Notes: generated by a model not told the origin, from the sequence alone. A DNA stretch of 27,970 bases from Candidatus Planktophila sp. (GCA_024641555.1 JAHECV010000054.1:1-27970), one strand, 5' to 3'. Counted from the stretch's first letter, positions 7,361 to 15,402 are shown. Numbers and translations are program-made.

Positions 7361-8088
7361 ACTTCACCGAAAACTCGGGGTAGTTCTGGAAGCTTTCCCA
7401 AGTGATTCATCCATATATATGCGATGGCAGTCATCGCTAGACCTGCCAACAAAATCAATACGCCAGTTGGCGTAGAAAATGCCCGCGCTGTCGACGGCTG
7501 GGTCGAGAGTAAAAGCAATAGCAGCCAAGGAGCTGCCGCTGACAAGTGTGCCGAGTTCTTAATCCACCCATGTTTAACTTCTATCTCCCGCCGTAAGGCT
7601 AGATCTTGACGGAGGAACGTTCCTACAGTGCGCAGAATGTTGAGTAGTTCGTTGCCCCCAAGTGATTTAGAGATCGCTATCGCTTCAAAAATTTGATCGC
7701 TACCGTGCTGACCACAACTCACTTTGAGATTTCGTAAAGCCGAATCGAAGTTTCCATCTCTTTTCATGCTTTCACCAAACTCAGCAAAGTATCCGCGCAA
7801 AACATTTGGACCTCTCCATGAGAGCCCTATGATGGTTTCAGATATGGAAAGTCCAGATTGAATTCCACTTATTAAATGATCAATAACTTCTGGCCAAGCA
7901 GAGTTGATGGCATTTGCATGTTTATTTAGATTCTTTCTGGAATGCAGATAAGCAACAGTTGTTGAAAGTGACGCAAAAGTACTCGCGATAATTAGTGATC
8001 TTGAGACTAGGAAAACTGCAAAGAGGCTTAAAATAAATACCGATATTGTTTTAAAAAGTGCGTTATTGAAGATTTTATTACGGAGCAT
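7357..8088 (-). CDS. tadB: TadB-like type II/IV secretion inner-membrane platform protein
   Basis: A 243-residue protein. It has an N-terminal TM region (about 12-45), a T2SSF domain at about 60-190 (NSAWPEVIDHLISGIQSGLSI and SLGGNELLNILRTVGTFLRQD), and C-terminal hydrophobic segments including APWLLLLLLS and VLILLAGLAMTAIAYIW. The order cpaF-tadB-tadC is the standard Tad order. It overlaps cpaF by 11 bp and tadC by 4 bp, so the three are a translationally coupled block. Confidence 0.88.
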   Translation of the reverse strand: MLRNKIFNNALFKTISVFILSLFAVFLVSRSLIIASTFASLSTTVAYLHSRKNLNKHANAINSAWPEVIDHLISGIQSGLSISETIIGLSWRGPNVLRGYFAEFGESMKRDGNFDSALRNLKVSCGQHGSDQIFEAIAISKSLGGNELLNILRTVGTFLRQDLALRREIEVKHGWIKNSAHLSAAAPWLLLLLLSTQPSTARAFSTPTGVLILLAGLAMTAIAYIWMNHLGKLPELPRVFGEV

Positions 8089-9121
8089 TTTGTGACCACC
8101 ATCCGCTCAAGGGAATTCCGGCGGCCATAAATTTTTGTTCATTACCGATCGATCCAATCCCACGAATGAATTGATCGCCATCCCATCGCCAAAGCATTTC
8201 TATCTCCGCACGGTCATTTTCATATCGACCGGTTACGGCGGCAATTTCGTGAACGCGACGAGTGCCGTCATTTTCTATACCCACTTGGACGACAAGATCA
8301 ATTGCGGATGCAACAGTTGGTGCAATAAATTTGTGAGATATATTCTCGCCAGCTAATAGTGGCAAGGTCTGTAATTTAATGATCGCATCTTTTGCTGAAT
8401 TTGCGTGAATAGTTCCCATTCCAGCAAGGCCAGAATTTAGAGCGATCAAAAGATCGAGCGCTTCTGCCTCGCGAACCTCACCAATAATTATTCTTGACGG
8501 CCGCATCCGTAGCGCTTCTTTAATTAGTTTGCGTAGCGGAATGGCGCCTTCTCCTTGCAGATTTTCGCTGCGAGTTTGTAGCGCAACTAGATCTGGCAAA
8601 ATTGGTTTTAATTCAAAGACTTCTTCAATAGTTATTACACGTTGCCCGATAGGAGTTGCGGAGGCTAAGGCGTTGAGCATCGTTGTCTTGCCTGACTGTG
8701 TTCCTCCGCTGACCAAGATATTTAATCCAGCCTTTACTGCATTACTTAGCGCTTGCGCCATTGTCGGATCAAGCACACCAAGTGCTGCTAAATCTGGAAG
8801 TAAGAGATGGCGCATCAAATGTTTTCTGATATTTACCGTCCAGTGCTCTGCGGTAATTTCTGGGATTACAACGTGCAGACGGCTTCCATCTGGCAAACGA
8901 GCATCAACAAATGGATGAGATAGATCTAATCGGCGTCCGCTCCAGATAAGTAAACGATCCACCAGCTGGCGAACATCATCGGCCGTGAGCAACAAGTTGG
9001 TTAATTGATTTATACCGGCACGTGCGATGAATATTCTCTGAGGTGAGTTGATCCAGATTTCTTCAATTGTGGGATCAGAAATGAAATCTGCAATTGGTCC
9101 AAATGCAACATCCATTTCCAT
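8078..9121 (-). CDS. cpaF: Tad pilus ATPase CpaF/TadA
   Basis: A 347-residue type II/IV secretion ATPase. An N-terminal domain (about 1-105) precedes Walker A GGTQSGKTT (139-147), an Asp/Glu box (VITIEEVFEL), Walker B-like RPSRIIIGEVRE (208-218) and the His box GMGTIHANS (234-242). All key residues are present, so it should hydrolyse ATP. It powers assembly of the Tad/Flp pilus at the cytoplasmic membrane. It belongs to the short actinobacterial subtype found in the helicase/secretion neighbourhood; the helicase and CpaE-like protein often seen there are not adjacent. TATCTT lies 6 nt before the ATG with no ribosome binding site, suggesting a leaderless promoter for the whole pilus operon. 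Confidence 0.95.
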   Translation of the reverse strand: MEMDVAFGPIADFISDPTIEEIWINSPQRIFIARAGINQLTNLLLTADDVRQLVDRLLIWSGRRLDLSHPFVDARLPDGSRLHVVIPEITAEHWTVNIRKHLMRHLLLPDLAALGVLDPTMAQALSNAVKAGLNILVSGGTQSGKTTMLNALASATPIGQRVITIEEVFELKPILPDLVALQTRSENLQGEGAIPLRKLIKEALRMRPSRIIIGEVREAEALDLLIALNSGLAGMGTIHANSAKDAIIKLQTLPLLAGENISHKFIAPTVASAIDLVVQVGIENDGTRRVHEIAAVTGRYENDRAEIEMLWRWDGDQFIRGIGSIGNEQKFMAAGIPLSGWWSQNAP

Positions 9122-9133
9122 GGCGCGAAGATA
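9122..9133 (-). promoter_or_regulatory. Candidate -10 for leaderless Tad operon transcript
   Basis: On the minus strand TATCTT (9128-9133) is followed by CGCGCC and then the cpaF ATG, a 6-nt gap. No Shine-Dalgarno sequence is present. It would let the pilus operon be expressed independently of the GGDEF-like gene upstream. Confidence 0.5.
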
Positions 9134-9181
9134 GGGCGCATGCGATTTTCAATGTTGAACTAGAAAATTGCTGTGGATAAA

Positions 9182-9616
9182 TTAGAAGGAGCTAGTTTGC
9201 GTATCGTGCGAGTCGAGGCGATTAAGAAAATCGAGTGCGCTCTCGCCCTTTTGATGCGATATCCAGGCGTAATGTAGGGAGATCCCCGGTACTCCACCCA
9301 AAGTCCACTGCGCACAAATTCGAGCAGTGATTTGCTCGGCTACTTCGACCCCTCCGGTAATTAGTACTACAAAGTTATTGACTCCCATTCGAGCAAGATG
9401 GTCTTCTAATCTAATTCCGCGCGCCGCTATTTCAGAGAATGCAACTATCGGATGCTCATATATTGGTTGCTCAGATTTTAAAATAAAGGCGGTAGCGGTT
9501 AAAGCACTTTCATTTCTCTCCGAAAGAGATATCTCTCTTTTTAAACTCTCGTAAAAGAATGGCGGGGCGGCGGCACGAGTTAGTGAATCTCTCAACCCAT
9601 CGTGCGAAAAGACCAT
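9182..9616 (-). CDS. Degenerate GGDEF-domain protein, probably non-catalytic
   Basis: The 144-residue soluble protein resembles one compact GGDEF domain. FFYESLKREISLSERNESAL (20-39) matches the first helix of the domain (usually LxxELxRARRxxxPL). RMGVNNFVVLI (76-86) sits where RxGGDEFVVLL belongs. ISLHYAWISHQKGESALDFLNRLDS (112-136) matches the VSIGIA...AxxLLxRAD end. The signature is reduced from GGDEF to GVNNF (78-82), removing the residues that bind metal and GTP, so diguanylate cyclase activity is not expected; it might bind a nucleotide or a partner. A GGAAGGG ribosome binding site lies 6 nt before the ATG. It lies 60 bp upstream of cpaF on the same strand, suggesting a link to pilus control. 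The family assignment is my pattern match, not a search result. Confidence 0.6.
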   Translation of the reverse strand: MVFSHDGLRDSLTRAAAPPFFYESLKREISLSERNESALTATAFILKSEQPIYEHPIVAFSEIAARGIRLEDHLARMGVNNFVVLITGGVEVAEQITARICAQWTLGGVPGISLHYAWISHQKGESALDFLNRLDSHDTQTSSF

Positions 9617-9620
9617 GCGC

Positions 9621-9626
9621 TACCCT
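9621..9626 (+). promoter_or_regulatory. Candidate -10 for leaderless transcript of the 9635 gene
   Basis: TACCCT lies 8 nt before the ATG at 9635, with no ribosome binding site between. Only 18 bp separate this start from the divergent start at 9616, so the -35 region must lie inside the opposite gene. Confidence 0.4.
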
Positions 9627-9634
9627 TCCGACTT

Positions 9635-10015
9635 ATGAGCACCGATCCTGCCAAGCAAGCGCGTAAGCGCTCTATCGCGTCAACCCTTCTCTATATAGAA
9701 GGTGCGTTGGTGTTATCCCTAGGTTTATGGGTCGCGATCATGGGTATTACTCATGAAGATCGCGAGCTGCCGCCGCTAGCGGGAGTAGTGCTCTTCGCCC
9801 TGGTGGGAGGCCTCGGCTTAATCGCATGCGGGCGTTCCTTTGCGCAGAAGAAGAACTGGGGTCGAGCGCCGGCAATCTTGGCTAACTTAATTGTCTTGGG
9901 CGTTGTGAAGTATCAAGTAGAAGCCGACTTCTTAATCGCTGCGATTCCACTATTTCTTTTAGCAGTACCAGTTCTTTACTTTGCTGTAACGATAATTCCT
10001 GAAGAAAAAAATTAA
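9635..10015 (+). CDS. Small four-helix integral membrane protein, unknown function
   Basis: A 126-residue protein with a short basic N-terminus (STDPAKQARKRS) and about four hydrophobic helices: about 13-35, 45-65, 76-92 and 98-119, ending in a charged tail (PEEKN). No enzymatic motif is visible. Small membrane proteins of this type are common in actinobacteria and are usually annotated only as hypothetical. The ATG at 9635 is preferred to an ATG-less upstream extension, and a TACCCT hexamer 8 nt upstream suggests a leaderless mRNA. Its stop shares a TTAA with the stop of the convergent dehydrogenase. Confidence 0.75.
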   Translation: MSTDPAKQARKRSIASTLLYIEGALVLSLGLWVAIMGITHEDRELPPLAGVVLFALVGGLGLIACGRSFAQKKNWGRAPAILANLIVLGVVKYQVEADFLIAAIPLFLLAVPVLYFAVTIIPEEKN

Positions 10016-10773
10016 AAGGGAACTACTTTTCGATCTTCCCAAAGCAAGCCAGTTACCTGTTCAGCTCCACGTTCTGAAATATCTGAAGTAGCCAGCCAAA
10101 TTGCAGTCTCGGCTCCTTCTTCAGCGCTGCGCGGTGCATCCGCTCCGCCCATATCTGTGCGCGAATGGTTTGGGCAAATTGCATCTACATAAAATCCGCG
10201 AGCGCCGAGTCCAGTTTCGTGTGCAAGATTTCTAACAAGTGCGTTAACGCCAGCTTTGCTAATTCGATACGGAGCAAGACCCCCCGCATTTCCAGGACCT
10301 GACATGCGACCTAAACACGCAGAGTAGATAACGACTCTGCCATTTCGCGCATCCGCCATCGCTGGTGCAATCACATTTACTAATGTGAAAACTGAATCTA
10401 GGTTGATCGCCATAACGCGATTCCACTCGGCATCAGTTGTACGTAAAGTCTTTGACATCTTTTCGCTCATCACACCATGTGCCAGAACCATGACTTGTGC
10501 AGTGGGAAGTGAAGCGACGATCTCTTCGCCAACTTGGCGGGCACTTTCCTGGTTCTCCAAATCTGCCGGATGAACAGAGATCTTTAACTCGTTTTCTGTC
10601 GGCGAAAATTCTGCAAGGATCGAATCTTTGGCAGCGTTTAACCGCGCCGAATCTTTGGCGATCAGCGCCAAGTCATAACCGCGGCCGGCTAACCCGCGCG
10701 CGGTTTCATATCCCAGCCCACGGCTGCCACCGCTGACAATGGCCAGTGGTCGCACCGGAGCTCCTGAGTTCAT
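10012..10773 (-). CDS. Short-chain dehydrogenase/reductase (SDR family)
   Basis: A 253-residue classical SDR. The cofactor loop is SGGSRGLG (14-21), followed by the structural Asn (N124 in MAINLDS) and the catalytic Ser151, Tyr169 and Lys173 (YRISK). All catalytic residues are present, so it should be an active NAD(P)-dependent oxidoreductase. The substrate is unknown. The nucleotide-binding motif, with SRGLGYETARGLAGRGYDLAL and K40 after the second strand, does not settle NADH against NADPH. The ATG at 10773 puts the first strand at the usual distance. A TTG at 10827 is in frame but adds 18 polar residues. Neither has a clear ribosome binding site. It is convergent with the small membrane protein gene. 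Confidence 0.88.
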   Translation of the reverse strand: MNSGAPVRPLAIVSGGSRGLGYETARGLAGRGYDLALIAKDSARLNAAKDSILAEFSPTENELKISVHPADLENQESARQVGEEIVASLPTAQVMVLAHGVMSEKMSKTLRTTDAEWNRVMAINLDSVFTLVNVIAPAMADARNGRVVIYSACLGRMSGPGNAGGLAPYRISKAGVNALVRNLAHETGLGARGFYVDAICPNHSRTDMGGADAPRSAEEGAETAIWLATSDISERGAEQVTGLLWEDRKVVPF

Positions 10774-10827
10774 GCGCCAACTCTGCCAATCCTGCGCCCC
10801 CTTGTCGCGCTGAGTTTCAGGGCGCAA

Positions 10828-10948
10828 TTGTGGTCAATATCGCGCTCAGGGTGGGCGCTACGGGATTTATTCATGCACGGCTCAGCCGATAGTCTTAGCC
10901 ACGTATTAAGCGTTAATTACCGCGCTAATCGCGAAGAAGGAGTTGCCA
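10828..10948 (+). promoter_or_regulatory. kgd upstream region and ribosome binding site
   Basis: The 121-bp gap between the divergent dehydrogenase and kgd must hold the kgd promoter. The only firm element is the Shine-Dalgarno AAGAAGGAG (10933-10941), which sits 7 nt before GTG at 10949 and 1 nt before an in-frame TTG at 10943, so it decides the start in favour of GTG. A-T-rich hexamers near 10900-10917 could be a -10, but none is compelling. Confidence 0.6.
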
Positions 10949-13900
10949 GTGTCGGCAGATTTCGGAGCCAATGATTGGCTCGTCGAAGAGATGTACGAGC
11001 GTTACCAAGCCGATCCAACTTCTGTCGAACCTTCATGGATTGAATTCTTTAAGACTTATAACCCAGGCGCAGCCGCAACAACGAGCGCGCCAAAAGTAGG
11101 AACTCCGCCAGTGCCTCCTGTTCCAAAGGCAACGCAACAAGTTTTAACTCCAGCACCATCTACTTTGGCAGCTCCCGTAGTTTCAACTCCAGCACCTGCT
11201 GCAACACCGGTAGCAGCTCCAGCGCAAGCGCCAGTAAAGCCAGCTCCAGTTTTGATCACTCCAGATGCTGCAACGATGGAACCACTTCGTGGCGTTGCAG
11301 GTCGCGTGGTTGCATCGATGGAAGCATCTCTTTCAGTTCCAACAGCAACAAGTGTTCGCGCAATTCCTGCAAAGTTGATGATCGATAACCGAACAGTTAT
11401 TACAAATCATTTAAAGCGCACGCGCGGTGGAAAAGTTTCATTTACCCACATCATCGCTTATGCAATGATCAAAGCAATCCGCGCGATGCCAGAGATGAAC
11501 GCCTTCTACGGCGAAGTTGATGGCAAGCCAGCACTTGGAAAACCAGAACATATCAACTTGGGAATTGCGATCGACTTGGCAAAACCAGATGGAACTCGCC
11601 AACTACTTGTTCCATCGATTAAGGGTTGCGAAGATTTAGATTTTGGTCAGTTCTGGGTTGCCTACGAAGAGATTGTTAAGAAGGCCCGCGCCGGTGCGCT
11701 TACCGTTGAAGATTACGCAGGAACAACTGTTTCGCTAACTAACCCAGGCACTATCGGAACCGTGCACTCAGTGCCACGTCTAGTGCAAGGACAGGGATTA
11801 ATTGTCGGTGTTGGCGCGATGGATTACCCAGCAGAATTTCAAGGCGCAAGTGAAGAAACCCTGGCCCGCATGGCCATTAGCAAGGTAATCACTCTTACAA
11901 GTACTTACGATCACCGCGTTATTCAAGGTGCACAATCTGGTGATTTCCTTCGCCGCATTCATGAAATCTTGCTCGGTGCTGACAACTTCTACGATGAAAT
12001 TTTTGCAGCGCTGCGTATTCCTTACGAGCCGATTCGTTGGGCATCTGACTTTGAATTCTCTAAAGATGAAGAGATCAACAAGACCGCACGCGTTCAGCAG
12101 CTGATTCAGGCTTATCGCACCTACGGCCACTTAATGGCAGATACCGATCCGCTAAAATATGTACAGCGATCACATCCAGATCTTGATGTTGTAACTCACG
12201 GACTTACTTTGTGGGATCTCGATCGCGAATTTGCAACTGGTGGGTTTGGCGGCGAGAAGTTTATGAAGCTGCGCAAAATTCTAGGAATTCTCCGTGATTC
12301 TTACTGCCGCTCGGTTGCAGTTGAATATATGTACATTTCAAGCCCTGAAGAACGTAAGTGGATCCAGCAACACGTAGAAGTTGGCTTTACAAAGCCTGAT
12401 CGCGAAGAACAGATCCGCATCTTGCGTAAGCTAAATAGTGCGGAAGCTTTTGAATCTTTCTTACAGACCAAATTCGTTGGCCAAAAGCGCTTCTCACTCG
12501 AAGGTGGCGAATCTGTAATTCCGCTGCTCGATGCCGTGATCTCTTCTGCTGCCGAAAAAGGTTTAGATGAAGTTTGTATCGGTATGCCGCACCGCGGACG
12601 TTTAAATGTTTTGGCTAATATCGCTGGAAAGTCATACGGACAAATCTTCCAAGAGTTCCAAGGACATTACAAAGAGAATGAAGTCCACGGTTCGGGCGAT
12701 GTTAAGTACCACTTAGGTACCGAAGGCGTATTTACCGCAGAATCTGGCGCTAAGACCAAGATCTATCTTGCCGCCAACCCTTCTCACCTTGAAGCGGTAA
12801 ACCCAGTACTAGAAGGCATTGTGCGCGCTAAGCAGGATAAGTTAAATGTGAAGGATCTCTTCTCCGTTCTACCAATCTTGCTCCATGGCGATGCATCGTT
12901 TGCGGGCCAAGGAATTAACTTTGAAACGCTCCAACTTTCCCAACTTAAGGGTTACCGCACCGGTGGAACCGTTCATATCGTTGTAAATAACCAAGTTGGT
13001 TTCACAACTTCACCACATGCTTCACGAACTTCACGTTATTCAACTGACGTAGCCAAGACAATTGAAGCACCGGTCTTCCATGTAAATGGTGATGACCCTG
13101 AAGCATGTGTTCGTGTTGCACGCTTGGCTTTTGAATATCGCCAAGCGTTTAATAAAGATGTAGTCATCGACATGGTTTGCTACCGTCGTCGCGGTCACAA
13201 TGAAGGCGACGAGCCAAGCTTTACACAACCGATGATGTACAAGTTAATTGATGCCAAGCGTTCAACTCGCACCTTGTATACCGAAGCGCTGATTGGTCGC
13301 GGAGATATAACTCCTGAAGAAGCTGAACAACTAGCTCGTGAATACCAGACACAGCTTGAAGAAGTTTATGCATCTGTTGCAAATTACCAAGAGGAGCACG
13401 ATCCAAACTTCCAGCCTCCAGTTGTTCCAAATGCTGAAGATGTTCCAACCTTTATCTCAGAACAATTGGTTCGCGAAATTGCGGCTACGCAACTTGCGAT
13501 CCCAGAAGGTTTCCATATCCATCCCAAGATGTTGCCGCAGCTGCAAAAGCGTGCCGAATCAATTAACGATGGAACTATCGACTGGTCAACCGGTGAAATG
13601 CTCGCCTTCGGTTCACTTCTTAAAGAAGGTCGCCCTGTTCGTCTAGCTGGACAAGATTCTCGTCGCGGCACATTTAGCAACCGCCACGCAGTAGTTGTTG
13701 ATAAAGAGAATGGTTCTGACTGGACACCACTTCGTTCGCTAATTGCCGACGAAAGCCAATTCTTCGTAATCGATTCCTTGTTATCTGAATACGCTGCCAT
13801 GGGCTTTGAATATGGCTATTCAGTGGCGCGTCCAGAGGCGCTCGTTCTTTGGGAAGGCCAGTTTGGTGATTTCGCTAACGGCGCACAAACAGTTATCGAT

Positions 13901-14605
13901 GAATTTATTTCTTCAGCGCTGCAAAAGTGGGGCGAGCGTTCTTCCGTTGTCTTGCTCTTGCCGCATGGATACGAAGGACAAGGTCCGGATCACTCATCCG
14001 CTCGCATTGAGCGCTTCTTATCACTTGCTGCAGAGAAGAACATGACGATCGCACAACCTTCAACACCTGCGTCCTACTTCCACTTGTTGCGCTTCCATGC
14101 AGCAAATCCAAAGCGCCGTCCAATGGTTGTATTTACACCGAAGTCAATGCTTCGCCTGCGCGCAGCTGCTTCATCGATCAGCGATTTCACATCGGGAACA
14201 TTCTTGCCAGTAATCGGTGATGCGACAGTAAATAACGCATCACGATTGATTTACTGCTCTGGAAAGATTTACCACGACCTAGTTGCAGAGCGCGCACGTC
14301 TAAATGACAACAGCACCGCAATTGTTCGCGTTGAACGTCTCTATCCACTTCCAGTTGCTCAGATGGAAGTTGAAGCGAAGAAGCATCCAAACGCTAACTT
14401 GCTCTGGGTACAAGATGAGCCAGCAAATCAAGGTCCATGGCCGCACATTGCGCTAAGTACTACTGAAGCAATCGGTGGCACAGCAGTAGATGGCCGCGTG
14501 CTTCGCAGAATTTCTCGTCGCGCATCAGCATCTCCTGCAACTGGTAATCACCATTTGCATGAAGAAGAAGCTAAAGCGTTGATGTATGAAGCATTTACGC
14601 GTTAA
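10949..14605 (+). CDS. kgd: Multifunctional 2-oxoglutarate decarboxylase/dehydrogenase E1-E2 fusion
   Basis: A 1218-residue fusion. The N-terminal ~40 residues (ANDWLVEEMYERYQ) are the short OdhA-type helix. A Pro/Ala-rich linker follows (about 40-105), then an E2 succinyltransferase catalytic domain (about 110-345) with the catalytic His in YDHRVIQGAQSGDF (His322). Next come the E1 thiamine-diphosphate domains (GMPHRGRLNVL, HGDASFAGQGI), the transketolase-like pyrimidine-binding part and the C-terminal E1 domain. This is the actinobacterial Kgd/OdhA type, in which the E2 domain lacks its lipoyl domain and works with a separate lipoylated E2 and E3. It converts 2-oxoglutarate to succinyl-CoA, or to succinic semialdehyde, in the TCA cycle. 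The FHA regulator (OdhI/GarA) is not in the window. Confidence 0.97.
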   Translation: MSADFGANDWLVEEMYERYQADPTSVEPSWIEFFKTYNPGAAATTSAPKVGTPPVPPVPKATQQVLTPAPSTLAAPVVSTPAPAATPVAAPAQAPVKPAPVLITPDAATMEPLRGVAGRVVASMEASLSVPTATSVRAIPAKLMIDNRTVITNHLKRTRGGKVSFTHIIAYAMIKAIRAMPEMNAFYGEVDGKPALGKPEHINLGIAIDLAKPDGTRQLLVPSIKGCEDLDFGQFWVAYEEIVKKARAGALTVEDYAGTTVSLTNPGTIGTVHSVPRLVQGQGLIVGVGAMDYPAEFQGASEETLARMAISKVITLTSTYDHRVIQGAQSGDFLRRIHEILLGADNFYDEIFAALRIPYEPIRWASDFEFSKDEEINKTARVQQLIQAYRTYGHLMADTDPLKYVQRSHPDLDVVTHGLTLWDLDREFATGGFGGEKFMKLRKILGILRDSYCRSVAVEYMYISSPEERKWIQQHVEVGFTKPDREEQIRILRKLNSAEAFESFLQTKFVGQKRFSLEGGESVIPLLDAVISSAAEKGLDEVCIGMPHRGRLNVLANIAGKSYGQIFQEFQGHYKENEVHGSGDVKYHLGTEGVFTAESGAKTKIYLAANPSHLEAVNPVLEGIVRAKQDKLNVKDLFSVLPILLHGDASFAGQGINFETLQLSQLKGYRTGGTVHIVVNNQVGFTTSPHASRTSRYSTDVAKTIEAPVFHVNGDDPEACVRVARLAFEYRQAFNKDVVIDMVCYRRRGHNEGDEPSFTQPMMYKLIDAKRSTRTLYTEALIGRGDITPEEAEQLAREYQTQLEEVYASVANYQEEHDPNFQPPVVPNAEDVPTFISEQLVREIAATQLAIPEGFHIHPKMLPQLQKRAESINDGTIDWSTGEMLAFGSLLKEGRPVRLAGQDSRRGTFSNRHAVVVDKENGSDWTPLRSLIADESQFFVIDSLLSEYAAMGFEYGYSVARPEALVLWEGQFGDFANGAQTVIDEFISSALQKWGERSSVVLLLPHGYEGQGPDHSSARIERFLSLAAEKNMTIAQPSTPASYFHLLRFHAANPKRRPMVVFTPKSMLRLRAAASSISDFTSGTFLPVIGDATVNNASRLIYCSGKIYHDLVAERARLNDNSTAIVRVERLYPLPVAQMEVEAKKHPNANLLWVQDEPANQGPWPHIALSTTEAIGGTAVDGRVLRRISRRASASPATGNHHLHEEEAKALMYEAFTR

Positions 14606-14934
14606 TTCTTCTTTATTCGCGTAATCACGTTTCCGATAATTTCGGCCTCGCTCAAGAATCCCCATTTACGAGAGTCGGTTCCTGCTTCGTTATCGGATAA
14701 AACGTAGTAACTTTTCTTGCCTTCTGAATCAATTGCGATTTCAGCGATCCGCTTTATATAGAAGATGCCTGGCTGCGATTCTCGTTCGATAACAACAACA
14801 TCGCCCAAGCGTAGATAAAGGTATTTCTTACCGAAGAAACCGTAGTGAACCAGCAGCCAATCAAGGGGGTTATAGGTTGGCTGCATTGAGGTGCCTTCAA
14901 CGATCACGCGACCGAAGATGCCAAATATGCCCAT
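14602..14934 (-). CDS. sodX: Ni-superoxide dismutase maturation protease
   Basis: A 110-residue signal-peptidase-like (S26/S24 fold) protein without a clear membrane anchor. Ser16 in VEGTSMQPTY and Lys61 in FYIKRI form the catalytic dyad, and GDVVVIER and LSDNEAGTDSRKWG are the other S26 boxes. Its position divergent to sodN makes it the dedicated protease that removes the Ni-SOD leader to expose the His-Cys Ni hook. The ATG at 14934 is chosen because it starts just before the VEGTSMQPTY motif, as in SodX; longer in-frame starts would run antisense into the sodN leader region. Its stop codon shares TTAA with the kgd stop. Confidence 0.93.
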   Translation of the reverse strand: MGIFGIFGRVIVEGTSMQPTYNPLDWLLVHYGFFGKKYLYLRLGDVVVIERESQPGIFYIKRIAEIAIDSEGKKSYYVLSDNEAGTDSRKWGFLSEAEIIGNVITRIKKN

Positions 14935-14991
14935 GGGCGGTAGTCTCACACATACAGGTTTTGAAATAAAGAAAAAATAAAGGGAGAGAAA

Positions 14992-15390
14992 ATGAAGAAG
15001 TTCTTCACACCAAAGGTAACTGTCCACGCGCATTGCGATCTGCCATGCGGAGTTTACGATCCAGCACAAGCAAAGATCGAAGCGCTCTCAGTTAAGGCAT
15101 GCATGGAAAAGTATGCGGCCAACCCAGATGCTGATTTCCGCTCACGTTCTGTTGCAATCAAAGAAGAGCGTTCACATCAAGTTAAAGAGCACCTATGGGT
15201 TCTCTGGACTGATTACTTTAAGGCTCCACATTTTGAGGCATATCCACAACTTCACTCACTCTTCAATGAAGCGACAAAATTGGCGGGAGCTGCCGGCACA
15301 AAGGGAACTCAAGATGTTGCAGTTGCAGATAAATTGATCGCAAAGATCGATGAAATTGCCGAAATTTTTTGGGCCACTAAAAAAGCCTAA
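14992..15390 (+). CDS. sodN: Nickel-containing superoxide dismutase
   Basis: A 132-residue precursor. Residues 1-13 (MKKFFTPKVTVHA) are the leader, removed before His14. The mature start HCDLPCGVYDP is the Ni hook: His1 and Cys2 and Cys6 of the mature enzyme bind Ni. The helical remainder (KACMEKYAANPDADFRSRSV and so on) matches the hexameric four-helix Ni-SOD fold. The mature length of 119 residues is close to the usual 117. It disproportionates superoxide in the cytoplasm and is common in Streptomyces, cyanobacteria and marine and freshwater actinobacteria. An AGGGAGA ribosome binding site precedes the ATG. The divergent sodX processes it. Confidence 0.98.
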   Translation: MKKFFTPKVTVHAHCDLPCGVYDPAQAKIEALSVKACMEKYAANPDADFRSRSVAIKEERSHQVKEHLWVLWTDYFKAPHFEAYPQLHSLFNEATKLAGAAGTKGTQDVAVADKLIAKIDEIAEIFWATKKA

Positions 15391-15402
15391 TAAGGATGGC
15401 TT
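15379..15402 (-). terminator. Rho-independent terminator of the sigR-rsrA-thioesterase operon
   Basis: On the minus strand AAGCC (15398-15402) and GGCTT (15383-15387) form a 5-bp stem with a 10-nt loop, followed by a run of six T (15379-15384, partly in the stem). It overlaps the thioesterase stop codon and the last codons of convergent sodN. The short stem makes it weak. On the plus strand no T-run follows, so it would act only for the minus-strand operon. Confidence 0.5.

Noticed and set aside
10921..10933. Hairpin CGCG-CTAAT-CGCG before kgd
   Set aside because: A 4-bp stem of a simple GC repeat is expected by chance and not conserved as far as can be seen here.
10943..10948. TTG start for kgd
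   Set aside because: The ribosome binding site is only 1 nt away from TTG but 7 nt from GTG at 10949, which is the normal spacing.
13384..13800. Minus-strand ORF inside kgd
   Set aside because: It lies opposite conserved E1 sequence, and no ribosome binding site or family signature is visible.
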